Part shown: positions 49,256 to 63,200 of the stretch, piece by piece | How positions within the stretch are numbered: the stretch's first letter is position 1 | How the letters are laid out: each line of letters starts with the position of its first letter | NCBI RefSeq assembly: GCF_900496995.4 | Contig: NC_044004.1 | Coordinates: 48,142,224 to 48,206,223 of the forward strand | DNA: 64,000 bases | Reading direction: 5' to 3' | Origin: Aquila chrysaetos chrysaetos | Taxonomy: Eukaryota > Chordata > Aves > Accipitriformes > Accipitridae | Translations under genes and position numbers: made by a program | Notes under the pieces: generated by a model | Databases searched by the model: none | What the model was told of the DNA's origin: nothing | The model's input: the letters and a program-made list of their open reading frames with translations, nothing else

Positions 49256-50984
49256 AGCATGCTTACAGTGAGATAATTTCCCTAGTATATGCATCTAACT
49301 TTCCAATGTTGATAGTCCAGGACTTTCTAAAATACCTGTGTCCTTGCATTTAATAACCCTTTTTCTGTGAATCCACAGCGTGCAGCAATGAGTTCCATAG
49401 CTGAAGTGCATATCATGTGAAAGAGTATTTCCCTGCACTAGTTTCAAACTTCCTGCCAAGTAATCAATTTTAATTTCCATTTGGTACCAAGTCATGGCTT
49501 ATGAGCTTATGAGAAATAACTGTACTGTACCTTTAAAGTCCCAGTCACCCTTTTCTGCACTTGTGCAGATTCTGTTGTGACCTTTTTGAGATGAAGCATT
49601 CAAAGGCAAATACCTTTTAGATGTATAGATGTAAGCATTGTTAGTTCCATAAAATTATAGTGATGAAAGAATTTGTCTCTTGGACAACAAACCCGCAACT
49701 ATAATAGTGAAATGCGGTACAGCAGCTATGGGTAGGTTTTGGCAGACAAGGTGCAACTCAGATTGCACAGGTGAAGCACCCAGTAGCCTAAGCCAGAACC
49801 TCACTGTGCTGGCTGCTATACAAGCACTGAACAAAAATCACTTCCCCAGTCAATTTAATAATATAACAAGAGATAGACAGGTGAATAAAGACACATAAAG
49901 GGAAGGTGAAAAGAAGAAAAATTTGGCACCAAAGCATGTCCTCTGCTCAAATGAGTGTTTTGCTATTTTCAAAACTGGACTTGCTCTTTAACTAGCATTT
50001 GAAATTAAGTCAGTTTTAAGAAAAATAAAATTTAGTGACTCAAGGCTAAACCAAACAAGCTTAAAGTTGATGCAATATTAATAATCCAATCAGACATTTG
50101 TATCTGGGGGAGGAACAGAGCTCAAGGTCTTGCAAACTACAAACAAAGAGAAGAGATAGTGCTGCAAGGATTTTTTTTTTTTTTAAATATTGTATTTGTT
50201 CTACTTCTTAAACACAAAGAACTGTGTCGTCACTTCCCAGCATACCTTTAACTTCCATTTACGTTTTACACATCCCAGCACAATCCCCCCTACTGTCTAT
50301 CATTCATGGCTCAGCAGAATGCAGCAGAACTTCTTTCACGTTGCATAGTATCTGACCCTGTTAATGCTGGTACCAAATCTCCTGCCCCAAGCTGTGCTTA
50401 AAAAGGAATTCTTCTTAGATTACCACCAGTTCCTCCTACACCTGTATTTTCTAAATATACAGCACTCATGCTGGTTGTGCTTTCACAGGGGATCTGCGAG
50501 CTATACGCAGACCGTGAAGCAGCCTGCTCTCCAAATTGTCCCAGAGGAACACTTTATCTTCCTCATGTTCTGACTGATAATTTTTTCCCAAGTATGGAGA
50601 AAATGTTCTTTCACTGTTATTGACAAAACTTCCTCCTTTCATCAATGAAATGTATCAATCTCAGCCAAAACTATAAACTTAAGAAAAACAACATATCTTG
50701 AATACGTGCCACAGAGTTGTCCCAAGAGAAACCTATCCTCTTTTAATCCCTTGCAGCCTCACATTGCATGGTGCAATTCTTTAGTATAGGAAGGCTGTTG
50801 TTTTTCCCCTCCTAAACACCTGAATGCTGGTTACCAGTCAGCTACAGTGAAGTCAAAATCTGGAGCCGTAAGCTACTCCCATGCCTCCACGTGGCTCAAT
50901 TCGTGCTGCTGTTTACCCCTTGGTACAGCTGGCTAGCAAGTGCAAAGGGCTGGTTCAGGACAAACGCTGATAACAATTTGCTAA

Positions 50985-51680
50985 TCTGATGCTATTCAGC
51001 ATCACCATTAAAGGCTTGGATGACGGAGTAGGTTGTACACTTCTTAAATTGACAAATAAGAACAGCCCGGAAGATACAATAGCATGCTGGCAGATGGGGG
51101 CTAGAATTCAAAATTATCTTAATGCACTGAAATAAATAATGTGTAGCTTCAGTGATGCAGAGTAGTACTTTGGAACTTCAGCTGTGATAACCAAACTAGC
51201 AATTAAGAAATTCTTTAGAAATTATCTGGATGTTTCAGTTATTCAAAAATAACATGTTAAGCAACAAAAGGCAAAACTGTGAAAAGAGCAAATTTTATAC
51301 TGGTAATTTTAAATAGAAACTTTCTACGTGGCATGGAAGCCCTCATTTCCATCCAGCATCAGAGAGAATTTGTCTGTTGTATTATGTCCTGGGCACCACT
51401 CTTCAAGAAAGATGAAAACCACTTGGAAAGAGCTCAGAAGAGAATGGCAAGAACAATGAATGTTTGATGTAGAAAATATGGCCCATTAAGAGAGATGGAG
51501 AGAATTATACTTGACCTGTATAACTAAGAGAAGATTGTGGGGGGAAAGGGATAAACACCTTTCCTTCAAAGGGAAGAGTAATGAACAATTTTCCATATAC
51601 AAGGGGATGGGAAAAGGAGTAACCGGTTTAAATTATGGCAAGATAATACAGACATCAGAAAACAAATAATAGAGAAATTT
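50985..51680 (+). mobile_element. Ancient CR1/L3-like LINE remnant
   Basis: Degraded plus-strand LINE sequence. Near 50998-51060 it keeps the RT-region block around 'cagcatcaccattaaaggcttggatgacgga', and near 51360-51460 the block 'tcctgggcaccactcttcaagaaagatg' with 'ggaaagagctcagaagaga', both typical of old CR1-clade elements of birds and reptiles. Many stops and indels show great age. It is clearly older than the copy at 1550-3225. Limits are approximate. Confidence 0.75.
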
Positions 51681-54190
51681 CTAGTATCTATAGACCACTA
51701 GAAAACATTGATGAGAGCTTATAATTTCTCCAGTCATAGCTGATTCTGCCTCAATGCTGAGACAGATCCAATGAGTCCTCAAGCTCTCTTTGAGCCCCTT
51801 CTTCTGCAGCCCCCCACCCCACATTGCTGAATCCACTGGCATACCTGCTTTGAAGGAAGGAGCGAGACAGATGTTTGTGTATATAATTAGTTATCATTTT
51901 CCACATATCCCAGCATTTGCCATGAAATGGCAATGACAACGCATTATAACAGTCCAGATGGTGATCACTTCCTTTTTTTTCCTCCTCTGTTTTACCTTTT
52001 TTGCTAATATTTTTTGTATGAATTGACTATAAGTGTTTGCAGTCTGCTATATCAGCAGATACATTACTTGTGCTGTCTTAAAAGGAGATAATATTTGAGA
52101 TGCTTCTATTAAAAAAGAGAGCTCAGCAAAACATTCGAAGAAGCATTAATTTCAATAAAGCACTTACAGAGCCTTATGCAAAGAAACAAGTTGGAAGGAA
52201 ACACTGACATTTTCTGGGAAAAACATAATTGTCCAATGAAAGCTAAATATGCACTGAATACATATTTGTGTGTGCGTATATGTGTATTTTCTCTCAGCAG
52301 CCCCTAAGAATTCCTACAAGACGTTGCTGCAACTAGGTTATAAAGAAATAACTTTATCAGAAACACATTATCTATTTGTCTCAGCAAATAGCTATGTAGT
52401 TATGCTGGCTGCAGTGTTTTTTCTAAATTTAACACCGTAAAAGAAGACCGGAACAGCACTGAGGACTGACTTCAAGTAACATTTTGAGTACAAAATTTAC
52501 AATATGTATGAATACAAAAAATCGTGACCACCTCTGTCATCGGTTGGTTTTCCAAACCTTTACTGCATTAAGTATTAGGGAATGTGCTGTTTAGATATCC
52601 AGATACACACTGCAAGGACTGAGCAGACAAACCATGCTGCCTGTGACCAATTTATAATCTGAAAGCTGTTTGTGCAAGCCATTTGGGAAAGGTGAACAAA
52701 TACAAGATGGTTGGTCTTCGCCCCCTAGTGTTTGCTTAAGAATTAATGTAAAACGACCATAAAAGAAAGAAAATTTTCAAAATTAATTTCTTTTGTAAAA
52801 CACAACCAGAGAACACAAGCCATATTCGTCTAAAGTATTACATAAGCGTAAAGACTCTTTGTAAGACATCAGCTCACCGAATTGTTTTTAAAAAACACAC
52901 TAAGATGAATTGTATTTGCCGTGTAGAGGGCAACTTACAGTTTGTACTTCTTAATCATATGCACATAGCGGTATAAAAGACTGACATAATGTGCTTTAAC
53001 CCAAGCAACTCAAGCAAGAGGCGTTGTCTCTGTTCTGTGAATTAGAGTGGTTTGCATTAATAGGACTCTGCAAATATCTACTCGGCAGCACGTTAGATGT
53101 GGTTGAGTTACATACAGATGTTGAAAAACAGTTTACTGTTGAGCACTTCACTGCCTGAGTGAATGCAAGTGCTGTGCAAAGCTGGCCCTAGCAGAGAGCC
53201 TTGTTGGTGAGGCAAAAGTGACAAACGGAGCTGGGATTTCCAAGAAGCTGAGTACAGAAATCTTCTCCTCGTCACACAGGACTGACTAAATGGAGTTCAG
53301 TGCTTTACCTTGCAGCTCGTAGCTTGAACAACACGGCCAGAAAACAGTCGGCAAACAACTAGACAGTGAGGCACTGAGGGGCCAAGCTAATACACCTGAT
53401 AACCCAAGAACACTGCGGGCAATCAAATGGACCATAACCAAGAGAGTGAATGAAAGACATAGCAGCAGCCATTCCCAGCACCTGCAGACCAGAGAGGGAA
53501 CATGGAGGGTTTTCTTTTTTATTATTTCCTAAAGCATTAATCAAGCACATCTCAAGTCTGAATTTTCTAGTATTTTTTATTGCCTTTTATGAAATGCTCA
53601 GTTCTTTCTTTGAAACAAATTTCAAACAAGGTCATACCACACATCTAACACAAAAGCAGTCTCTGTCCTTTTTCATAAGGAGTTACTGGAACGATTGACT
53701 CTGCATGCATTTTCATCCTCACCCACAGGGTTAGTTCTCAGGAATAACAGCTCATTTTTGCTAAAGCCCACAAGAACACAAAATCTGGAGCTGGTTATGA
53801 AGACAGCTATTCAAAGGGTGGATGAACTGCATCCTGCTGCTGGTGGGAAACTAGTGGCAGACATTTATTGCCCTCCAGAGCAGGAAGGGCTCCTTGTCTA
53901 CTTAAAGAGAATCTATTCAGTTCTGAACAGCTCAGTATTTTAGTGAAGATAATTGGTCTTTCTAAAATAAAAGGAAAAATATGAAAGAAATCTGCAAGGT
54001 GATGCAACACACAAGACAAGCCTGCACTTGTCCTATTATTAGTATAATATGTACTTGAAATATATATGATCCTGTTATAAAAATAATCTTCTCTCTTACA
54101 TTGCAGACCTTGTTATTTAAAGGCAAAACATAGCAACCCCGGCAGGTAAATTGCCCAGTGTTATGTGTCATCAAGTATCACCTCCCATTT
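51681..54190. other. Intergenic, nothing recognised
   Basis: AT-rich sequence ahead of the ASIC5 promoter. An open plus-strand frame at 53695-53943 contains a 40-codon segment (about 53800-53930) that looks fairly protein-like, but it has no supported splice sites or family match. Confidence 0.4.
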
Positions 54191-54197
54191 AGTTTTC

Positions 54198-54205
54198 TAT
54201 AAAAG
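54198..54205 (+). promoter_or_regulatory. ASIC5: ASIC5 TATA box
   Basis: TATAAAAG lies 83 bases ahead of the start codon at 54281, so a start site near 54228 would give a 5' UTR of about 50 nt. A GATAAGG motif follows at about 54231-54237. There is no CpG island, which fits a tissue-restricted gene. Confidence 0.6.
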
Positions 54206-54280
54206 CCATTACCTAGCAATGATCACAGTGATAAGGCAACTTGTTATCCATTCCTTCCTTTCTGAAATAAGCACAGCCTC

Positions 54281-57200
54281 ATGGACCAGCGTGGAAGATT
54301 CATTCAATTGGATGCTAAAGGTATGTGACTAGACATATTACCGTGCTTTACTCAGAGTTTTGTTACATTTTGGTAGTTTTTTTCAGGACTGACAACCAAA
54401 ATGAGAAAATCTGTCTCCTTTCTCTTGTAACCTTGTCTAAAATAGCAGTAGTGTATGTTTTCAAGATACAAAGAAGATGGGAGAGATGAAAAAACTTGTA
54501 GAAAAAACCCCGTACACTTAAGGAGTGAGGAAAAGTCTCTAGCTACTGGTCCTTTATGCATTCAGAATAAAGCTAACACAGTTTTAACTAGGCAATTACT
54601 TCTCTGAATGATACTGTACTTTAATGATTTTTAGATTAAGGCAAAGAGGAAATTACAAATCTATCTAGACTAACTAACCATTGCACAGAGACCACATATA
54701 ACCTTCCTGAAATAATTCCTTCCAGGTAAGAGCTCGGAAGATGAGCTATCTTTTTAAAAGCCATTCTTTTTTACTATGTTCATTAGTGAAAATCCAATCA
54801 CAATTAAACATTGGGAATACAAAAATAAAAATTTTGTACCTTATTTCTGCTATGTAAGAGCTTAGCTTCCAGTTCTTCCCACTGGGTCCTGTTACTTCTT
54901 TTTCCCCACTAGATCAAAGAGCCTATTACTATTACCTATCAGTTCCCTATGCAAGTAGTTATAGACTGTCACCAATTACCTGCTAACTGAAGATAAAAAA
55001 AATGCTTTAAATTCAATTTATAGTGTTAACATTAAAGATACTGTGAATTTCTGAGGTTTTTATATAAGCTTGTAATAGTATGTCCCTGGCCATGTATCTC
55101 TGGTTATACATGCAGGGAAGTAATTTCTTCTTGAACAACATTGACTGGAAAATCAGTTTTATCTGACTAACCATGATGGTTCTTGGGGCTTCTCCAGTAA
55201 TCAGTGTTTCCTGAGGCAAAGGATCTGCAGCCCATCCTGAACGTATGAACTACCTTACTAGTTTTTACATGCATATTCTATATTTCGCTCCAAATATGTG
55301 GTTTGCTCCTGGACCTGGATTCCTTTCATTTAGTTACCTCCCTTCTTTTTTACTTATCCATCCTCTACTCTTTGGATCTTCTATAAATATTGGTTTTATT
55401 CACATCTTTGACAATAATATTTTTTATTGTACTGCCTACATTAAATGTACTTTTTATTGCTACTAAAAGAACATAGGACTCTCAAGACCTTATTGTCTAA
55501 TATGTCTAAGGCCTTGGAAGACCTTACTGTCTATCTAGCAGCAGCTTGGATACTCTAACTCACTTACAGCTAGTTCAGCTGTGTTGATTACACAACCTTA
55601 ATCCAGATACACACAGCCTAAATTTTGCACAGCATAGGATGAAGGGTTAATCATTTATAATCTCACACCCACCCATTATTGTGGTATACTGTTCATCAGC
55701 TGGGACCTGGAATAACCATTCTATTATTAATGATATATCACTGGCATGTACCTGTTCCTCATGAACAGACCAAATCCCAAAATAAATGGCTACTCCCAAC
55801 TTACACGTTTCACGTTATTTTCCAATCCACCATGTGAGAAACTTCATACCAGAAAATTACCACTTGACCCTACGTAGAGTAGTTAACAATCTTTTTTCTT
55901 TCTTCCTTTCTTTCTTTAATTATAGCATTTTCTAATGAAATCTGAAAGTAGAGTAAGGATTCTTAAAGACACTCATATAGTAGTGCTAATTCCTCTGGTG
56001 AAAGACGGCAATGAAAGCAGTGGTATGATATTAGATAATCCTATGCATTAACAGCAAAACCTTCGCTATCAGATAAAACATTATGTATACTTACTGTAGT
56101 AGCTATACCCAAGAGCTGAAGTACAGTTTAGTTACATATTTGCATAGCTTCTAAGTTACGCTTCTGCTGATTAAGCTAACTAGTGGGTTTTGGTGGCAAT
56201 GGACTTTTATGTAGGGATATGCTATCATTCTCTTACCTAGCACAGTATGTACAGGAGGAATAAACATACACAGCACTTTCCCCGGAGAAAAGGATCTGAC
56301 CTGCTTGTGGTCTCTTGTTGGAGCCTACGGGCAGCAGATGCAGACACATGCTAGGAACGTACTTTGTTCTGCTGTTACTCGGGGAGCACGCAGAGCGCTT
56401 GTCCCACTGCACACGCGCCGGTGGGAAAGAAGCCTACAGCAAAACCAGAAATCCACTCCATTCCCGTGTGATGTACAACAGCGCATGTGGCTGAACAGCT
56501 TTGCAATGGGATCCAATAGTCACTAGAGCTAGGAGAGAAACTTTTGAATAGTTTTCCAGCAGAAAACTGTTTGATGATAAAAAGGGGTCAGAGTAAATTA
56601 AACCGGTATTAATCAAAGTTCTTACATAGATCTTCTTTAAAGAACAACATAAAGAAAATTCTTTCCTTCAGAAACATTTTGAAATCCAGCACCATCTGGG
56701 ATTTCATTATCACAGTCAAGAGACCGTGCAGAGACCAAAGCAACATCCCAGAGTGCTGATGTGGTCACGATAGCTTTGGCAGATGACTCTTACATCCCTT
56801 TGTTCCTTTGCCCAACTGTAATGGCCTCAAGTTAATCAGTATTATAAAGGGTATATTCTCTTCCTACCATGCATGCCACACTATTAAATCTATTTTTTGG
56901 TTAAAAAATGGAATTAGAGAAGCATTTAATTGCTGTTAAACACTGATCTATATAATATATTTTCAGATTCTTATTATTATTGTCTCACAAACTTTCTTTG
57001 ATTTACTGTTCTTATGGACTTTCTTAATGACAAAGTAGTTGATAACAATCGGTAAATGAAGCACTTTGCAAAGAGACTGGTCCAATTATGACTAGACACA
57101 GGAAAGGTCTCATTAAGTTTCCCTCATTTGGATGTTTTGAGAGAGAACATTCTCTTCAAATCCATGCCCAAAAGATCACTCAGCAACAAGCATAAGAAAA

Positions 57201-60200
57201 TTACTACATTTCTCATTACTGTATAGCTCTTAAACTTGGATTAAAAAATATTTTGGTCTGGTTTGGGTTTTTTAACATCAGTTTGTAGAAAGCATGGGGT
57301 AAATGAAAACTAAAACCATTCCTGTTTCAAAGTTACGGAATCAGACAAGTACGAACCTAAAAAAAAAAAAAGAAAGTAGATTTCCTTTTGAACTTTAAAC
57401 TTTCAAGTTTTACCCAGAAACTTTTAATAGTAAAAGAGTGAAATTCTCTTTCATATCATTTCATATCACTCCCTTTTTACCTTATTTCTCAGAGCAAGTA
57501 TGAAGGACCAGACCTTTAATGGGATGTTACTGTAAAAATCAGATGCTTAGATTTTTACAGTAGGTTCACAGCAACCTGTGGTTTTACATCACTGAGATAT
57601 GTCAAAATCCAATCTTTTCGACAGAAGTGGATTACCAGTTTATATTAATGTGCTTATAATTTTGCATGCTTAAAATATTGCAAGATACAGTCTGTTCTCA
57701 GGAAGCACTGAGCTCGTCTCTTAGCACACAACTTTTCCATCCTCAGAAGCAAGTTCACTACTTAAAGAGAGAATTTACAATTAAAGAGAAATTTTACAAC
57801 TGCTTTCCAATATCAAAATTACATGGTTTCCTTTCTTAGGTGCCATTTAAATGCTAATTTTAAAAATGTGTTTTTACTTCATTCCATATTAAGGAATATT
57901 GGAAAAGATACGATTGTACTTAATAAAGAAACTGCTGCCACATTTGGAAGACAGAAGGAAGTATCATCAGGAGTTTGCCTCATCCACTTCATTTCATGGA
58001 GTGCATAATATCGTTCAAACGCAGAGCAAGACTCGCAAAGTGCTGTGGCTGTTAGTAGTCGCGGGCTGTCTTGCCATTGTTATTTGGCAAATCTACAGTC
58101 GCTTCATCTACTACTTCAGCTGGCCGACCACAACTACAGTGGTAGTTCAGTATGTGGAAAATGTCAAATTCCCTGCTGTGACTTTTTGCAACTTGAACAG
58201 GTAAAAGTTATGTTTGTTGTTTTGCTCTTGAGAGACAACACCTCTTTATCTGAAAGCAGTCAGGTTCCACAACTTGCTTGAACAAATCACATAAAACAAG
58301 GAAAATATGGCTCTGAGGTGCACGTCTTCCACTCCACCACATGAGATTTAAATGAAGAGGAAAATATGAGAATCAAGGAAGGGAGGTTGTCTTTTTTAAT
58401 CTTCCCCCTCCTTCAGATGAACAATTTCACTACAGATTTTTAAGTTTCAAAAAATAAGTTGGAGCAGAAAAACCTCTCTGGTGTTATTCTTCTATGTATG
58501 AGTGTTGCTTCTACAGTGTGACTAAGGGACAGTCACAGCCATGTTAAAAATAAAAGACAAGATTTGCAAATAGAGGGATTCAAGTAGGAACCTCATACGA
58601 ATGTAGAAATCTTAGGCAAAGTAGATACTTTTTTTTTTCAGAGGTGCTCAACCTTTATGAGTCCAGCTGATGTCAGTGGGATTTGCAGGAGGGAAGCATT
58701 TGTTTTGTCTGGAAGTCATGTACTTAAGCAAGAACTTCACTACGGATATCTACATTTGAAGATAATGGCCAAGATTTAGATGCAGCCACTTTGGAAACAA
58801 TGTGATAAACCTATGGCCTGATTTTTAGAGCAAATATGTAATGTAGGAACAGTTTTAGAAATACGAAAACTTTACCCACATTGTTTCCTCAAGAATTGTA
58901 AGTTTTCTTGTCTTCTACCTTCTCCTGGCAGAATCAGCCAGAAGTCCAAGTCTCAAATATCTGGACCTGTTCTGCCTCCTTCCCATTGCCCTGCATAAAG
59001 CCATCTGGGGTTATAGCGCACAACAGGCACTGCAGATAGAAGTCTATTATAAAGATGTCTATTATAAAAATGCCTCACTTCTTGTAACTATAGTGGCAGC
59101 ACATTGTAAGTAGTCAGCTACTGAGCACGGCAGTTGTCTGCCTAAGTGACAGTTTGCTGCCACATCCATCTGTTGTTCATGCTGTGCTTATACCTCCCTC
59201 CTGTTTTCAGTAACCATTTTTTTTTGTTGGCAGGACAGAGAGGCGCAGATCTACCTTTGTCTTTATTTTTTGACTGAAATTCAATTGTGAAGAGGTGTTC
59301 CTACCAATCTTCCTTAAGTGGGGACATTAAGATCTACTACACAAATACATTGCTATGTTTTTAGAAATAGGATTATATAAAATGGCAATTCTAAAGAACA
59401 TGGTATTGTAGTTTCATTTGTGTTTATTCTCTTTTCAAACTTATAGCTGTTCTATAAACCCTTACTTTCCTTCAGTAAAGGACTTCAATGGTGTACATCA
59501 GGAAAGCACCTCCCACACCTCATCACGTTTCTGAGATTTTTCAAGTGGATTCTAGGAGTAAGGATCACCCTTGGTTTATGCTACTGTGTCACCAGCCACA
59601 GAGCTCATGGGAAGGTAGACTGTCTCTACACTGGGGTGTAGTGCCTTAGTAGAGCAGGTATATGAGATTACTGCAAATGCACTCAGAAATAAATTTTCTA
59701 AATTATGGAAGACAGCTTTTTTGAAAGGAAGAGCTCCTCCCAGCTAGTTTCCCACAAGTAAATGCAATTGTTCAGCTTGTCATCAGTTCTACAAATCTGG
59801 TTATTGGCTTATGCAGAAGGCTAATCTACTCAGGTTTTTTGGTTTTTAATAAACAACCACACACAACAGAAATGTTTCCAATATGACTGACCAGAATAGC
59901 CATGGGAAGGTATCCATTTTCTGTTTTCAGATATGGAAAATACCCTCCTAGAAATGGAGACCATATTGTTTATTCATGTTGTAGAGATCAAAGTGCAATG
60001 TGGTGGGCAAGAATCACTTATTGTTTACGAACAGACAACAAATCATGTCACAGTTTTGGCAAGAACAGCCTTGACATTAGTCCTATAACTCTGCAGAACT
60101 CCAAGCAATTCTTTCTCCTTTCTGCTGACAGGTTTCAAGCTCATGCAGTAAGCAACCTCAGAATAATTTTTTTAATTTGGAACATTGTGTCTGGAGTTCT

Positions 60201-63200
60201 CCAAAAATTTTCTATGGAAGATAAATATGCCCAAGAGCTAAATGATTTCCTTCTTGGAAACCAGAAGTTCAGCATCAAAGAGTTTACAAGAAAAAATGGG
60301 TTTTATCTGAACAGCAGCACATTGCTAGAATGTGATTTTTTTGGAAAGCCATGTTACCCACAGGTAAATATGTTTATTTTACTAAAACAGTAGCAGGGAG
60401 GGGAAGGGGATGTATTCTTACCACTCAGCTTGAGACATCTAGCTTTGCCAGCTGCTCCCCCTGTTTTCCCTTTACAGTCAGCCAATGGAGAAAAAAAGTC
60501 CTGCACTAAATCACCCTGAGGACCCCAATTCTCCCACTGACTGCAGAGACAGCCTGCTGGACTCCCTGAGCTGTAAAATGGGATTTCAGTCTAAATTGCT
60601 CTCTGCCTAGTGCCATTTCTGCACAGATGGCCTTTGAAAGCTGTATCTAACAACCTTTTCCATAAATGGCCTATAACGAAGGTCAGTTTGAAAGGAGTTT
60701 TTTGTATTACATGATTGCGTAGTTGTGTTCTTGAGGTCAAGAATATAGACAGCGAGGCTAACTATATGCAGAGTCCACAGGAATTTTACATAATGAGGTG
60801 AAAATAGCCCATCTTCAGGAATTTTGGACAACAGCCAAAGAATATGATTGTCCCATTTTTATGTCAATTCTTCCATAGAGCAATTCCCAACTTAAATAGA
60901 AAATGTGAACAGAAAAGTCAGGCCTGTATTCTTTCAGATTAATCTAACCTTTAGATATGGTGTAGCTTCTAAAATTAGGCATTGGAGAGTTCTCTTAACT
61001 GTAAGACACTAGCGCTAATAACTAAAACTAAAGCAACGAGATGCAGTCATATTAAATGATGAGGTGGCTTTGGGAAAAAATGCAAATGCTGTCCTTTCAT
61101 ATGTAACATAACATTTAGTTTTGAAACAGCCATCACTAAACATCTACTGAAAAAATTAAACAAGTTGGTTTTGAAAAAATAATTTCTATATAATATAACA
61201 GGTATAGAAAAACAAGATGACCTCATTAAATGATTCTAAGCAGCTCATAGGTATTAATAAACAATGTGAAATTTCTCCTTTAAACTTCATTTTCTATAGA
61301 AAGGGATGAAATTCTTTTGAATATTTCCATCAATTACCACTTTTCTGATTGTAATATTTAGCACTGCCTTCAGGGGAAAAAGAAAACCAAAACCAACAAC
61401 AACCCCAGTAGTCCATCTCTTACATTGTAATTCACTAAGGAAACCTCAGGTGACCTTTCTTTCATTTTACTTTTCCCTATTTTCCTTTATTGAAGGATTT
61501 TGAACATGTTTTCACTGAATATGGAAACTGCTTTACTTTTAATTACAATGATCTTCCAGCAAGAAGAGTGAGTTTGTCTGGAAGAGGCTTACATTTGCTT
61601 TTTGATGTCCAACAGGTACAGCTATCCTAATGATTATGAACAACAAACCATGTAATAACTTATAGATGAGTAGAGGTGTTTGGGTTTGGGTTTGGTTCGG
61701 GTTTTTGTTTGGTTGGTTTTACACAGACCTTCAGAATTTCATGCACAAAATTCTATATCAAGACTATTTCTGAGTGAGAGGGCATTTTAAAGGAAAGATC
61801 TAATAGATTTAAAAAGTCAGAATTATTTTTGACTCTGTCCCCCGCTAAGTGGTTCTGAAAGTTGTGAGTGAGCATATATATGTACATATACGCAGTTCAC
61901 CTACAATTGAAACACATCATCAGAGCAGTAATTTAATTTTATACAAGCACTTTGGGATAACACCATTTCATTTTAATAAAAGGCCCAGTAGGGAAGGTCA
62001 TATGGTGCCAGTTTCTAAGTAGTACTGAATTCTAGTTGCAGCAGCAGCAGCTGTAAGTGCTCAGTGCCAGCTAAGATCTGGTCTTCACACTGTGACTAGT
62101 CTCTGACCTTATTAGAATTGTCTGTGACCAGCAAACCCCAGAAAACTCAGGGAATATCAGCTTGTGAGATCAGGGAAGAAAACGAAAATCTAGAGAGATA
62201 AATTACATAAATGACTTAGAAATTCACTTTTGTTCTGTAGGAATTATGAGACAGGAGTGACAGGAGAGAGTAATGGAAAGTTTGCTGAAACGTGATGTGT
62301 AGTTGCAAGTGAAAGGAACAAATATCCAAGTTACAAGTAAATGTTCATCTATGCCTTCTTGCTTTTGAAATTGGCAGATGACAGAAGGAATAAAAATCCT
62401 CACAGTTTATAGTAACTGGAAGGAAACCCACAGAGGTAATCAACAAAGGAAATTCAAGTCAGTTTGCTTCTATACTTTTCTGTAAATTGCCAAAAATGTG
62501 ACTAGAGATACAAGACCAAATAAAAAAGCATAGTACCATTTCAAATATAGCTAAAGATTCAGATGGTAAGCAAATCCAAAACTATTTTAAATAATTCTCT
62601 TTGTATCAGGAAAAATTCACTGATGAACCTGCTCTTGGTTATACTGATGCTGGTATAACTTTTGTTATCCATTCACCCAAAGAGCTTCCACGCTTTGATG
62701 GTTTAGGTTTATTAACACCGGTTGGCATGCATGCACAGGTCTCAATCCGTCAGCTGAAGGTAAGGACTTTGTCCATCAAGTGGAAATATTGGTCTTTACT
62801 GTCTCTAATTCTCTTCTGAAGGGTGACAATGAATTAGACATCTTGGAAGTGAAAATATTTATGATGCAAAAGTGATTCCTAAAAATAACATTTCCTCCAG
62901 ACACAAACCAAATTACTGCTATTTGAGGGGGGGGAATGTGATTGGTCTTCATAATCTGTATCTATTAAAGTTAGCCTTTCTTTCCTAATATCTTACAGTG
63001 TCGCTGACATATAATGGTACAAGGATACCACAGCATTGCCCCATCAAGACAATCTGTTACCATTAAGATTGTCTCGGATTCCTAGTGGAATCCAAGTGGA
63101 GTGGACTACCCTTCTGTACCAGGCTGGCTGATCAGGTTCTACTTTTACTGTGAGAGAGAGGAGATAATTTTATAATCCCAAAAGCACAAACTGTAATTCC

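Larger units (their letters stand above)
44400..50980. other. Intergenic region between divergent TDO2 and ASIC5, left part
   Basis: No exon, RNA gene or clear repeat family is seen. Details of possible note: a CACGTG E-box at 45247-45252, an octamer ATGCAAAT at 45309-45316, a perfect 13-bp direct duplication (GGGAACCCACCAA) at 45365-45390, and an A-rich then A/C-rich low-complexity stretch at about 49195-49255. Open frames are under 105 codons and unsupported. Enhancers for the liver gene TDO2 may lie here but cannot be recognised by eye. Confidence 0.45.

Noticed and set aside
57899-58204. An open frame that could be taken as an ASIC5 start near 57899
   Set aside because: The first codon is TTG, not ATG. 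The acceptor at 57892-57893 and the phase match to the 40-bp exon at 54281 show that it is internal exon 2.
58640-58700. Possible ancient SINE (block resembling 'gatgtcagtgggatttgcagg')
   Set aside because: Too short and diverged to tell from chance without a repeat search.
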